Part shown: positions 1-8,460 of the stretch, in pieces
Position numbering within the stretch: position 1 is the first letter of the stretch
Layout: each line of letters begins with the position of its first letter
Assembly (NCBI GenBank): GCA_026398595.1
Contig: JAPLSO010000022.1
Coordinates: 1 to 54,735, forward strand
From: Spirochaetota bacterium
GTDB lineage: Bacteria > Spirochaetota > Spirochaetia > Treponematales > Rectinemataceae
Reading direction: 5' to 3'
DNA: 54,735 bases
Position numbers and translations under genes: made by a program
The notes under the pieces: generated by a model
The model's input: only the letters and a program-made list of their open reading frames with translations
Database searches by the model: none
Told to the model about the DNA's origin: nothing

Positions 1-48
1 TATGGCCTTGCAGAACATCTCGAAAAGGTGGACGATGCCGATACGTGA
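1..48 (+). CDS. C-terminal tail of a gene cut by the window edge
   Basis: Frame 1 reads fifteen codons (YGLAEHLEKVDDADT) and then TGA. The composition is protein-like, but the piece is too short to name. After the stop, the sequence to about position 260 becomes AT-rich and non-coding. It contains GCTATGAATC twice, at about 59 and 101, and a weak six-base inverted repeat (ATAAAC at 233, GTTTAT at 248) just beyond the end of the convergent minus-strand gene. The call is an inference from reading frame and composition only. Confidence 0.3.
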   Translation, partial: YGLAEHLEKVDDADT

Positions 49-263
49 CTGGGGTTCGGCTATGAATCAATTTGCGATTCTCTATGGCGACCGTGTGCCG
101 CTATGAATCGAGCCGTTTACACAAAAATATTTACAGGCTCCTTTTCTCATTCATTTTTCTACGACTATGTATCGTATTTAGTGTCTTAAAGCGATTTAAG
201 TCAAACTAACTCCATGCCTTATACTAACCCTTATAAACTCATCGCGGGTTTATGCCGATCAAC

Positions 264-1322
264 CTAACTCCTCCCGACGATTCGTCCGATCCTCTCCTTG
301 CCTTCGGAGATTTTCCATCCGTCCCTCGCGTTGAAGTAGAGGTACCAGAGCCCATCCTTTTCGCGGAAGCGGCAGTCGCAGGCGTAGACATGGGAACGGG
401 TCCAGCCAAGGCTGCAGCCGGCTTGGGGCGAGAGGAGGGGTTCGGAGCCTGCGGGCGTCCAGGCGAGGCCGTCCTTTGAACGCAGGACGAAGATAGCCGA
501 TCGTGACCGGCCTCCTATGTCCCGATAGATCTTGTTCTGGAGACCGATCCAGCCGTCCTCACAGGCGATGATCTTCATGGAACCCGCGCCCAGGACGCCC
601 GGCACAGGATCGGAGGCTGGGTCGAGGATGGGCTGAGCCAATGGCTCGAAGGGGCCGAAAGGTGAAGTTCCCCGCGCGCAGGCGAGGTAGCGCGGTTCAC
701 AGAAGCCGCAGTCGGGGATCCAGGAAAGGGATGCAGAAAAATGAAGGCGCCAGCCGACCGCGCTGCCCGGCTCCTCGACCAGGCAGGGGTTGGAGACCGA
801 GGCACCGAGCTCCGGGTCGCGCATCCAGGGCAGGTCGGCCTTGAGGACGATTTCCCGCGGCGACCAGGAATCAAGGTCGCCGCTATGCGCTATGACGATC
901 GTCGAGTTCCATTTTCGCTTGAAGGGCAGGGCGCTTAAGGGAAGGGCGAAAGGCGGATAGGATTCAAAAAGGAGGACATATTCCGCTGTGGCATGGGCAG
1001 GCTGTCGCGGGGCGGCGGCGGTGCCAGCGGTAGCCTCAGAGATCGCGGCAACTTCTGTGGAACCGCCTAACCTGCGTACGAAGGGCCGCATGGCGTTCTG
1101 TATGACAATGCCGTGGTCCCTCCACGAGAGGCCGTCAGCCGACGAAAAACGGTGAATTCCCCAGGCCGAATGGGCGAAAAGCTCCCATCTGCCGCCGGGC
1201 GTCTCCTCGGGGAAGAGGAAGCTCGGGTCGGCGATGATCGGTGAGAACCGCGGCGGTTCGATGAGAGGGCCTTCAGTGGCGCCCCACCTGATTGCCAGGA
1301 AATCCGATACGGTTATACCCAC
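264..1322 (-). CDS. five-bladed beta-propeller glycosidase-like protein (GH43/GH32 type)
   Basis: A 352-residue protein with GTG start. It has repeated propeller-type strands such as LFAHSAWGIHRFSSADGLSW near the N-terminus, WTRSHVYACDCRF near residue 310 and WYLYFNARDGWKIS near the C-terminus. Lines of the type W..F...D...W.DHG are typical of the GH43/GH62/GH32/GH130 propeller superfamily. There is no signal peptide, so a cytoplasmic enzyme acting on imported oligosaccharides or a nucleotide-linked sugar is likely. The catalytic acids cannot be assigned by eye. The start lies 16 bases after the stop of the upstream envelope gene, so it probably shares that transcript, although its role there is unclear. 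An ATG two bases upstream is out of frame. Confidence 0.55.
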   Translation of the reverse strand: MGITVSDFLAIRWGATEGPLIEPPRFSPIIADPSFLFPEETPGGRWELFAHSAWGIHRFSSADGLSWRDHGIVIQNAMRPFVRRLGGSTEVAAISEATAGTAAAPRQPAHATAEYVLLFESYPPFALPLSALPFKRKWNSTIVIAHSGDLDSWSPREIVLKADLPWMRDPELGASVSNPCLVEEPGSAVGWRLHFSASLSWIPDCGFCEPRYLACARGTSPFGPFEPLAQPILDPASDPVPGVLGAGSMKIIACEDGWIGLQNKIYRDIGGRSRSAIFVLRSKDGLAWTPAGSEPLLSPQAGCSLGWTRSHVYACDCRFREKDGLWYLYFNARDGWKISEGKERIGRIVGRS

Positions 1323-1338
1323 ATGATACAGCCCATCG

Positions 1339-2889
1339 CTACTTAAGCTTGTCCATGGTCGTAATGCTCAGAGAACACTCAGCCTGAAGACTGCTGGCAT
1401 TGGTTGTTGTAGACTTGGCTTTAAGGCCCCGGGTTCGGACAAGAAACTGGTCGTAATCTTCAGCCAGGACATCGTAAGAGGTGCCGTCGATGAGAGCCTG
1501 TTTGACCATATACTGGGGGATCAGGTCGGGAGAGAAAAAGAACTGTGCCGTCTCGCTGCCGAAAGGCGGCGTCACTTCGAAGTCCATATCGATCTTTATC
1601 GGCTGCATGAGCTGGCTGGGGTCGATCCGCCAGTTCTGGATCAATGGAACTCTCAGTCTCTGGTCGCCTGCGAGATGGTATATAAGACTCACATAACCGG
1701 GGCGATTGGACTGGATGTAGAATCTGGCTATCTCCCCCTTTGTGTATACGACTCCTTCGCTGCCTTTTTCTGTCCAGGCTCGGAAGTCCGTGGCAGTAGG
1801 TTGATCTATCACGGCGACGAAGCGATCGTGATCGGCGGCTGCGAACTGCAGATTCGGGGGAACAAAGGCCAGCTTCTGGGTCTTCACGAAGCGTGGTCCC
1901 AGATCCACATCATGGCTTCCGATAAGCTTCTTCCCTGTCAGATCGTTCAATTTATAGACGAGGCGCCATCCATCCTTCGATTCGTAATAGGATCCCTTCA
2001 GGACAAGCACCAGATCGGGCTCTGTCTGGGAGGACGGCACGAGCTTGTCAGCCGAGAGGGCCAAGGCGTCCTCGAGTTTACCTTTCAATGAGAAGAAAAA
2101 CGCTCCGGTTATTTCCGTTGTCTTATAGAGCGCGGGCAGGACAGCTATCTTGGCCCCCTGCCATGGCGTCCAGTCGAAGGCGCCGAGTATATCCGCGACG
2201 AGATCTGCATCCGTGAGGATTTCTTTGGAACGGACCAAGGCCTTGACTTCATCCTGCTTGCGGTAATACTCGCCAAGGATGCCGTCGATCTCCCCCGGAG
2301 TCCCAAGCACTGCGTCGACGGATAGGTTGATCGAAAGTTCCGTCAATGCCACCCCCATGTTGTCCAGGGTACGGGACAGAAGGTCCAGCTGGTTCTTCCC
2401 CGCCCAATCCCTTGCCTCCGCCAGGAGGCTCTCCAGCTTGGCGACGTTCTCCTGTCGGACTATCGAAAGCGACTGTCTCATCTTGCTCTTGTCCAGAACG
2501 CAGAGCGCCATCCATCGCTTAGCTTTCTGGTCGTACTGGGTTTCGTATTTCTCGATACCGGACAGATCGATGTTGACGGTCGACGAGATGTCGCTCTGGT
2601 AGCTCGAGAAGTTCTCTTTGCCGAAGTCCGATGTCGTCATCCTGGCTTTCGAGTCTACCTTTACCTTGATCTTCGAAGCGAGATCGGCGAGTGCCGTTTT
2701 TTTGGCGTTTTCCAGGCTTTCGGCGGAATTCCCGGTTTCGGAACTTATCCCGAATCCGGTCAGGTAGCGGTTCGAGTCATAATTCGTCGTGGCTCCGAGA
2801 CTATTATACCATGTGTCCTGGGCCGCGAGCCCTGCTGCCGATACAATGAACAATATCGCCAGCGTTCCAATGAGAGTCCGTCTTGCCAT
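1339..2889 (-). CDS. exported LPP20-like / DUF4384-like protein
   Basis: The start is set at the ATG preceded by GAGGTTGGAAT, giving 516 residues. The N-terminus (MARRTLIGTLAILFIVSAAGLAAQ) is a signal peptide with a likely AQ cleavage site. Residues about 40-145 resemble the LPP20/FlgT-N type: conserved Gly-Phe-Gly, then a helix rich in Ala with KKTALADLASKIKVKV. The middle (about 245-345) is a domain with LVLVLKGSYYESKDGW, compatible with a GNA1162/FlgT-like fold. Residues about 380-450 (VVYTKGEIARFYIQSNRPGYVSLIYH, then a Pro-Pro-Phe-Gly turn) match the DUF4384 pattern. It is the last envelope gene of a four-gene minus-strand run, 19 bases after the previous stop. From memory, DUF4384 occurs in other bacteria fused to caspase domains, and a caspase gene diverges from this operon. 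Confidence 0.6.
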   Translation of the reverse strand: MARRTLIGTLAILFIVSAAGLAAQDTWYNSLGATTNYDSNRYLTGFGISSETGNSAESLENAKKTALADLASKIKVKVDSKARMTTSDFGKENFSSYQSDISSTVNIDLSGIEKYETQYDQKAKRWMALCVLDKSKMRQSLSIVRQENVAKLESLLAEARDWAGKNQLDLLSRTLDNMGVALTELSINLSVDAVLGTPGEIDGILGEYYRKQDEVKALVRSKEILTDADLVADILGAFDWTPWQGAKIAVLPALYKTTEITGAFFFSLKGKLEDALALSADKLVPSSQTEPDLVLVLKGSYYESKDGWRLVYKLNDLTGKKLIGSHDVDLGPRFVKTQKLAFVPPNLQFAAADHDRFVAVIDQPTATDFRAWTEKGSEGVVYTKGEIARFYIQSNRPGYVSLIYHLAGDQRLRVPLIQNWRIDPSQLMQPIKIDMDFEVTPPFGSETAQFFFSPDLIPQYMVKQALIDGTSYDVLAEDYDQFLVRTRGLKAKSTTTNASSLQAECSLSITTMDKLK

Positions 2890-2908
2890 ATTCCAACCTC
2901 GAGATAGT

Positions 2909-3661
2909 CTATCTCGCGCCGTAGATGATCCCACCGTTCCGGATCGTCAGGATTGCCAGGGTGTTCTGCCTGATTTCGGGGAAAAACAATGTCTTGTGCA
3001 TGGCGTTGTCGAAGTAGACCGTGATTTTCACGTTGGACATCGGAGCTTCCCGGGAATAATTCTCGATGCTGAAAGTGTAGGTCGCGTCATTCCTGATCCC
3101 GCTCAAGGTGATAGTTTCCGGACCGTACCCCTGTCTCGCGTCGCGGTCAAGCGCCGCGTTGCCCGGCGAAGATCGCATATTCCTGTAGGAGATATGGAAT
3201 CCTGGCCCTTCCAGGTGAGCGTCGAGATCCGCTGGTTTCTTCTCCCATTCCAGCACGAAACGGGCCTGGTTGAACTGCAGGCCTTTCGTCATGACGAAAC
3301 GCTTGCTGATGACCGAGCCGAGCCTGATCCGCAATGTATCCTGCAAGGTGATATAGCCTGGGACCGAAGCGGTGAAGGGGAGGTCACGATCGTCGACATC
3401 CTCCACCAGCTCTATCGGGAGTCTGACCACACCCTGACTGTCCCCGATGTAGCTGCCGCCGTCGACATTGACGGTCACCGCCTGGATGGGGACACCGGAA
3501 ATGGCATCCTTGAACTTCAGGACGAGGATATCATCCAATTCGGAAAAGCCGTCGATCTCGGCCATTTCCTGGACCGTCCAGATGCTCTGCCCGAAACTTG
3601 GCGCGGCAACCATCGACACCAATAGAAACAAAATGACGAGTTTGATTTTTTTCTCACTCAT
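2909..3661 (-). CDS. exported protein with DUF2135/YfaP-like domain
   Basis: The start is placed at the ATG with CAGGAGAATCA in front, so the gene overlaps the previous one by eight bases. This gives 250 residues. The N-terminus (MSEKKIKLVILFLLVSMVAAPSFGQ) is a signal peptide. Residues about 45-125 look like a carboxypeptidase-regulatory-type beta sandwich (ISGVPIQAVTVNVDGG, then GVVRLPIE and FTASVPGYITLQDTL). From about 140 the protein has FVLEWEKKPADLDAHLEGPGFH, the 'W...P.DLDLHL..P' line of DUF2135/YfaP proteins, and then ATYTFSIENYS and VKITVYFDN. It is probably periplasmic or surface attached. The overlap and same strand indicate translation coupled to its neighbours in the LPP20 operon. 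Confidence 0.6.
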   Translation of the reverse strand: MSEKKIKLVILFLLVSMVAAPSFGQSIWTVQEMAEIDGFSELDDILVLKFKDAISGVPIQAVTVNVDGGSYIGDSQGVVRLPIELVEDVDDRDLPFTASVPGYITLQDTLRIRLGSVISKRFVMTKGLQFNQARFVLEWEKKPADLDAHLEGPGFHISYRNMRSSPGNAALDRDARQGYGPETITLSGIRNDATYTFSIENYSREAPMSNVKITVYFDNAMHKTLFFPEIRQNTLAILTIRNGGIIYGAR

Positions 3662-4430
3662 TGATTCTCCTGATTCCCTCTGCGGGCGAGGAAACAAGCA
3701 CCATGCAGAGGGAATTGGCGAGATCAACCCATCGCCCGACGATACGCAGTCCTTCCATTTTGTACTTGAGCGTTATCCACTCGATCTTTGCCAAGGATTC
3801 GCTGCCGTTGGTCGAAGTCGCCTTGGTTATCGTGCCTATCCTCATGCTCTGGAACATAAGGAGTTCGAACACCGCGTTTTCCTCAGCCTTGGTCCACCCG
3901 GCCGCGATGCTGCCCGATGACGCGCAGCGTCCGACTCCGAAAATCATGCCGTCGCGTTCGAAACCCGTTGAATCGGCCCAGGAGGGACGCGCCAGACTCG
4001 TGGTCGGTATCTTCTCCCTGTTGACTTGTGCGTTAGCGTCCTGGCCCACGAGATAAAGGTTCATCTTGGGGAAAACGCTGGCCACCATAGAATCCAGAAC
4101 AATCATTTTTGGTTCCAGCTTGGCTGCCCGCTCCGGATCGACATAGTAGTAATAGTCAGTATTAAGCCAAGTCTCGGAATCGATGGTGGAGTCGTAAAGA
4201 GACTGAAAATCCCCCCAGACTATGGAATGAGCGTAGGTGGCCATGATACGGGCCCCATCCGACTTAGCCGCGCCCTCCGAGGAGGCAAACAACGCGACCA
4301 AGTCGCCCGGGGGCGGCGTAAAAAACCAAGCCGGCGCATACTCCTGGCCCCACGCGGGAAGCGCAAAGACCAGGAGCAGTACCAGACAACCAGCCAGGCC
4401 AAGTCGTCTGTCTAGATACACCAAACGCAC
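3654..4430 (-). CDS. exported protein of the LPP20 operon, function unknown
   Basis: The GTG one base after the upstream stop (sequence TAATGTG) gives 258 residues beginning VRLVYLDRRLGLAGCLVLLLVFALPAWGQ, a signal peptide ending in AWG-Q. A longer ATG form (to 4508) would overlap the previous gene by 77 bases and put 26 charged residues before the signal peptide, so it is less likely. The mature part begins EYAPAWFFTPP, a line common in LPP20-type proteins (PAWF..PP), followed by helical and strand segments, WTKAEENAVFELLMFQSM, and a C-terminal VLVSSPAEGI. The pattern suggests another LPP20/FlgT-N-like module paired with the lipoprotein encoded just upstream. No enzyme motif is seen. Confidence 0.5.
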   Translation of the reverse strand: MRLVYLDRRLGLAGCLVLLLVFALPAWGQEYAPAWFFTPPPGDLVALFASSEGAAKSDGARIMATYAHSIVWGDFQSLYDSTIDSETWLNTDYYYYVDPERAAKLEPKMIVLDSMVASVFPKMNLYLVGQDANAQVNREKIPTTSLARPSWADSTGFERDGMIFGVGRCASSGSIAAGWTKAEENAVFELLMFQSMRIGTITKATSTNGSESLAKIEWITLKYKMEGLRIVGRWVDLANSLCMVLVSSPAEGIRRINE

Positions 4431-4431
4431 A

Positions 4432-5013
4432 TTAACTGCCGGCTTTGTCGTAATCTTCCATTTCTTTCTGCATTTCTTTGAAGCCCTGGGAAGCCCTGAA
4501 ACGCTCATAGAGGTTCGGACCGTTGTTCTTCAACTCCGACATCACGGCCGAGTTGAGGGTCTTGGGATCGATTCCGACAACCACCTTGACGGTGATTTTG
4601 TTGCCTTCCTTGAACGTCACGGGAAGTGAAAGATTCTGGGATCCAGAGAGAGTGGTTTTCGATATGGCTTTGGTAGTGCTGCTGAACATGGTGTTGATTT
4701 CCGCCTTGGCTGTCGATCCTACCTCATCGACAAAGTTCTTCTCGAGCACCTGCATTTTGGTTTCGAACACCTGCGCGATCTGGGCACGGCCATCGAGAGT
4801 AGCCTTCTTGAGGGCCAGGTCCTGACGTCCGGTCTCATCTATGCCTGTACCTATAACGGCGACGCCGCCCGCCTTGTTCACTGCTTCGACTTTCTTCTGA
4901 AGTTCTTTCTCTTCCTTGGAGACTTGCACTACTTTTGGGCCAGAAGCGCAGGAAGCAAACAACAGGAGAACGCAGGCGGACAGAAGGACGATACTCGACC
5001 AGGTACGCTTCAT
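4432..5013 (-). CDS. LPP20 family lipoprotein
   Basis: A 193-residue protein. The N-terminus MKRTWSSIVLLSACVLLLFASCASG has a lipobox (LFASC), so the mature protein starts at Cys22 and is lipid anchored. Residues about 45-160 carry the LPP20 pattern: VAVIGTGIDETGRQDLALKKATLDGRAQIAQ, then a helical stretch and LPVTFKEGNKITVKVVVGIDP. The start has AAGGATGCATT before ATG. It is the first gene of the minus-strand envelope operon and faces the caspase gene across 303 bases. LPP20 proteins are named after a Helicobacter lipoprotein; their biochemical role is not established. The first-gene position suggests that the regulatory signals lie in the shared divergent region. Confidence 0.75.
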   Translation of the reverse strand: MKRTWSSIVLLSACVLLLFASCASGPKVVQVSKEEKELQKKVEAVNKAGGVAVIGTGIDETGRQDLALKKATLDGRAQIAQVFETKMQVLEKNFVDEVGSTAKAEINTMFSSTTKAISKTTLSGSQNLSLPVTFKEGNKITVKVVVGIDPKTLNSAVMSELKNNGPNLYERFRASQGFKEMQKEMEDYDKAGS

Positions 5014-5316
5014 AATGCATCCTTCGCAAGGTTTATCCCTGCTTTCATGTAATTTCCGGATTCAACTTTTAACAATGTATGAATCCAGACTAAATGATAA
5101 CATCAGGCATTTAGGTTCGCAAGACTAAATGATAAAGATAAATATTGACTAGTTTAGTATTTTCCATCTTTTCTCTCCACGAAGCAGTAGCGACAATGGA
5201 TTGAGCTTAGGCATCTTCGCGTAGTCGCTCAAGTTTCCTCTTCGATAGCTTGCCATGCAACCAGTGTAGGGGGATAATTTGCATAAACTCGACACGCTTA
5301 AAACAGGAGCTAGTAT
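5014..5316. other. divergent intergenic region between envelope operon and caspase gene
   Basis: These 303 bases separate two oppositely oriented units and must hold both promoters. The stretch is clearly more AT-rich than its neighbours. No consensus pair stands out strongly on either strand. TTGACT at 5145-5150 is the best -35-like hexamer for the plus strand, but no good -10 follows at the usual distance. A perfect 14-base direct repeat is described separately. No open reading frame here looks like a protein. Confidence 0.6.
5087..5135. repeat. pair of 14-bp direct repeats, possible regulator site
   Basis: AGACTAAATGATAA occurs at 5087-5100 and again, identical, at 5122-5135. The start-to-start distance is 35 bases. 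The pair lies in the divergent control region. Identical repeats of this length in a regulatory gap suggest a binding site for a regulator. A repeat left by slippage is the alternative. Confidence 0.5.
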
Positions 5317-8300
5317 ATGTGTCGTCTGTCCCGCCCGGTATTGCTGTCATGGTATTCGGCTGCACTGATATTTCTGATCACTATCGAGTCCATAGCCGCC
5401 CAGGGCACAGCCAAAGATCATCGCTTGGCTCTTCTGATAGGCAACGCGGCCTATCAGAAGAACGCCCTGGCCAATCCGGCCAACGACGCGAAGGATCTGG
5501 GGGCCCTGTTGGCTGAGGCTGGCTTCGCGACGATGATAAGGACGGATCTGGACAATCGCGGAATGGAAACGGCCGTCAAGGAGTTCGCGGCTTCTTTACG
5601 CCCTGGCGACACAGCCCTCGTCTTTTACGCTGGCCATGGCGTGGAAGCCGACAACGCCAACTTCCTGGTGCCGGTGGACAACGCGAAGATCGAGAGCGAG
5701 GCCGACCTCAAGTACGGGGCTTATAACGCATCGAGGATCCTGGAAGAGCTTTCCGCGCGGCGGGTCGGATTGGCTATACTCATTCTGGACGCCTGCAGGA
5801 ACAACCCGCTTCCGTCACGGGGCGCCGGGTCGAGGGGACTCGCCGTGATGGCTGCTCCGACCCAGACGGAGAGCGTCATCGTGTACTCGACCGCCCCCGG
5901 AACGACGGCCGCGGACGGAGCGGGAAGGAACTCAGTCTTCACGCGGTCTCTTCTGGCCGAGCTGCCGACCCCGGGGCTCACCGTGCGGGAAGTCTTCGAC
6001 AGGGTGGGTGGTACGGTGAAGGCGACGACGGGGGGAGCCCAGGTGCCCTGGCTCAATTCGACGCCTCTTTCGAAGGATTTCGTGTTCTTCTCCGGGGAGG
6101 CGGCCGAGGCGCGCGCAAAGGCTCTTGGAGCTCAAGCTCAAGCCGAACTGGACGCCCAACGCGGAAAGATCGCCGACTTGGAGGTAGCCCGCGCCAAGGC
6201 CAAGGACGACGCGGCGCGGCAGCAGTACGACATAGAGCTGACAACGGCGAGAGCCATGGAATCGGCCAAGAAGCTGGAGAGCGAGCGGCTAGCGGCCGAG
6301 GCTGGGAGGCTGGAGGCGGAGCGGAAGAAGGCTGATGAGGCCCTGACCACACGCAAGGCTTTTGAGTCGACGGAAGCATCGAGGGCAGCCGCGATGAAGG
6401 ATGAAGCGGCGCGTCTCCGAAAAGAATACGAAGCACTTGCACGGGTCGATGATTCGGCGCCTGAGTTCCTGCGCCAAATGACATCCCTCGAGAAAGCTTT
6501 GGCCGAGATAGGTTCTCGATACGAATCCATGCGGGTAGAAGGTGAAAAGGGTATAGCAACCGTCTACGTTCAGAAGGCAGAAGCCCTCAAGGCAACCTTG
6601 GTGATGGAACCATGGGAGAGCCAGAAGGATTTCCAGGTCCGGAGCTCTGGCGGTTTTTCGGCGTTGGAGAAGGAGAAGGCGGCCGAACTCTCGAAATACG
6701 CAGCTTCGATCATGGCTGAACGTTCGTCGCAGGAAAAGAATCTCGCTGCTCATCTTCAGGAAGTGACATGCCAGTTTTCGACCAAGACCTACACCCTGGC
6801 AGGCTCGTCGGTGAAAGTGACTATAGGCGAGTACGATCGGGAGAAGAAATCCTGGCCGCTCAAGGTCGAGTCATCGGATCCGCAAATTAGATATTCATCT
6901 GATATCGTCTACAGCATCGCGGGGGCCCCCGACATCGGCGCGGCCTATCGCGCCTTCGACGTGGCGCGACAGGCAGGGGCAATAGCCGGCGAGATCGACT
7001 ATGTCTATAGACGCAAAGCGGGCGAGCCTCTTGTTCCCGCTACGGTGCGCGGCGTACGCGTTCTTGACCTGACGACCGGAAAGCAGTTGGCGGCAGGTGG
7101 AACGGAGAAGATACTGTTCTGGCTTAGTGCCGAAAATCCCGGATCTCGCCTAGGTACTATCACTCGATTCGAGAGCCCTGTTTTAGGCGTTGAGCTCATC
7201 ATCGACGGGGAAAAAGCAGGTACCACGCCCCTCGAAGTTGAACTGGGGCAGGGCACCCACACGATTTCTGGCAGCGCCAAAGGCCATGTTGAACTGATGA
7301 CAGAAATTACCATCACGCCTCGGTCGCCTGTGCCCTATCGCCACATCCTCAACCTTGAACGATTGCCGGCAGTCAGATTCGAGAGCTCCCTAGCCGATGT
7401 CGAGCTTTTTCTTGATGGTATACCGATGGGTTATCTACCGATTGAAATAGGCGTCCAACCGGGCGTCCACAGGGTTATCGCGACGGCGAAAGGCTACGAT
7501 GATTTTCAAACGACTATTTCAGCACTTGCTGGCAGATCTTCGTTATTGACCATAGATCTTAAAAAGTCTGGCTTGATTCCTATGGTATACATTGATGGCG
7601 GGACATTCACGATGGGTTCGAACAGGGACATTGAGCACTCTGCTCCTGAACATAAAGTTACATTGGCACCGTTCTACATGGGCAAGTATGAAGTGACCCA
7701 AGGCCAGTACCAGAAAGTAATGAAAAAGAATCCATCGCACTTTACCGCTTCAGGGAAGAATTCGGCCAACCTGCCCGTGGAAAACGTGAGTTGGGTGGAC
7801 GCGGTGCTTTTCTGCAATGCCTTGTCCAAGTTAGAAGGATTGCAGCAAGTCTATAAGGTTGAATCAGGATTTTTATCGATCAATGTCAGCATCTCCCGAG
7901 AAGCCAAGGGCTATAGGCTACCGTGGGAGGCTGAATGGGAATACGCGGCGCGGGGGGGAGTCTGGATCAGGAACTTCAGCTTTGCCGGTTCCAACGACTT
8001 GGATTCAGTGGCTTGGCATAAAGGCAATTCAGCCGGTACGACGCACGAAGTTGGTGGGAAACTGCCTAATGAACTAGGACTTTACGATATGTCTGGAAAC
8101 GTAGAAGAGTGGTGTCAAGACGTATATGAGGCCTACAGAGGTGGCATGCAGAGAGACCCTTTGAATACTACCTGGGTCAACGCGATGGAGTATTTAGTGA
8201 TATTGCGTGGCGGTAATTTTAAATTTGGCAATGTTGAAAGTTTGTATTCTACGTCCAGGGGATTGGATAAAGCTACTACTAGAGGTACCTACTCGGGGTT

Positions 8301-8373
8301 CCGTGTGGTCAGGAATAATGGAGATTCTAGCATAAGCTCAGGGAAAAGCGGTGGTTCTGAGACGGTCCCCTAG
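5317..8373 (+). CDS. caspase-like peptidase / coiled coil / two PEGA / formylglycine-enzyme-like fusion
   Basis: A 1018-residue exported protein; ATG preceded by AGGAG at 5305. Residues 1-29 form a signal peptide or anchor (LIFLITIESIAAQ). Residues about 34-258 are a peptidase C14 domain: HRLALLIGNAAY, the catalytic His107 in FYAGHGVEADNANFLVP, the catalytic Cys160 in LILDACRNNP, and SVFTRSLLAEL. Residues about 262-480 are long charged helices, likely coiled coil. Residues about 485-605 are an unassigned beta region. Two PEGA domains follow (about 617-668 and 685-738; VELIIDGEKAGTTPLEVELGQG and VELFLDGIPMGYLPIEIGV). Residues 755-1000 are an FGE/SUMF1-like domain: IDGGTFTMGS, MGKYEVTQGQYQ, YRLPWEAEWEYAARGG, GLYDMSGNVEEWCQD and a closing GFRVVRN. 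The last quarter is visibly more AT-rich than the first half. It is likely anchored on the periplasmic side. Substrate unknown; caspase residues are intact, and the FGE half may be only a binding scaffold. Confidence 0.85.
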   Translation: MCRLSRPVLLSWYSAALIFLITIESIAAQGTAKDHRLALLIGNAAYQKNALANPANDAKDLGALLAEAGFATMIRTDLDNRGMETAVKEFAASLRPGDTALVFYAGHGVEADNANFLVPVDNAKIESEADLKYGAYNASRILEELSARRVGLAILILDACRNNPLPSRGAGSRGLAVMAAPTQTESVIVYSTAPGTTAADGAGRNSVFTRSLLAELPTPGLTVREVFDRVGGTVKATTGGAQVPWLNSTPLSKDFVFFSGEAAEARAKALGAQAQAELDAQRGKIADLEVARAKAKDDAARQQYDIELTTARAMESAKKLESERLAAEAGRLEAERKKADEALTTRKAFESTEASRAAAMKDEAARLRKEYEALARVDDSAPEFLRQMTSLEKALAEIGSRYESMRVEGEKGIATVYVQKAEALKATLVMEPWESQKDFQVRSSGGFSALEKEKAAELSKYAASIMAERSSQEKNLAAHLQEVTCQFSTKTYTLAGSSVKVTIGEYDREKKSWPLKVESSDPQIRYSSDIVYSIAGAPDIGAAYRAFDVARQAGAIAGEIDYVYRRKAGEPLVPATVRGVRVLDLTTGKQLAAGGTEKILFWLSAENPGSRLGTITRFESPVLGVELIIDGEKAGTTPLEVELGQGTHTISGSAKGHVELMTEITITPRSPVPYRHILNLERLPAVRFESSLADVELFLDGIPMGYLPIEIGVQPGVHRVIATAKGYDDFQTTISALAGRSSLLTIDLKKSGLIPMVYIDGGTFTMGSNRDIEHSAPEHKVTLAPFYMGKYEVTQGQYQKVMKKNPSHFTASGKNSANLPVENVSWVDAVLFCNALSKLEGLQQVYKVESGFLSINVSISREAKGYRLPWEAEWEYAARGGVWIRNFSFAGSNDLDSVAWHKGNSAGTTHEVGGKLPNELGLYDMSGNVEEWCQDVYEAYRGGMQRDPLNTTWVNAMEYLVILRGGNFKFGNVESLYSTSRGLDKATTRGTYSGFRVVRNNGDSSISSGKSGGSETVP

Positions 8374-8460
8374 AGAATCCATAAAGACTATTTACTGTTA
8401 TCTGGACCCGTCAAGTTTGACTTGATCGCTGGCCGCGCAATCCCGATTCTGGAGGTTTTT

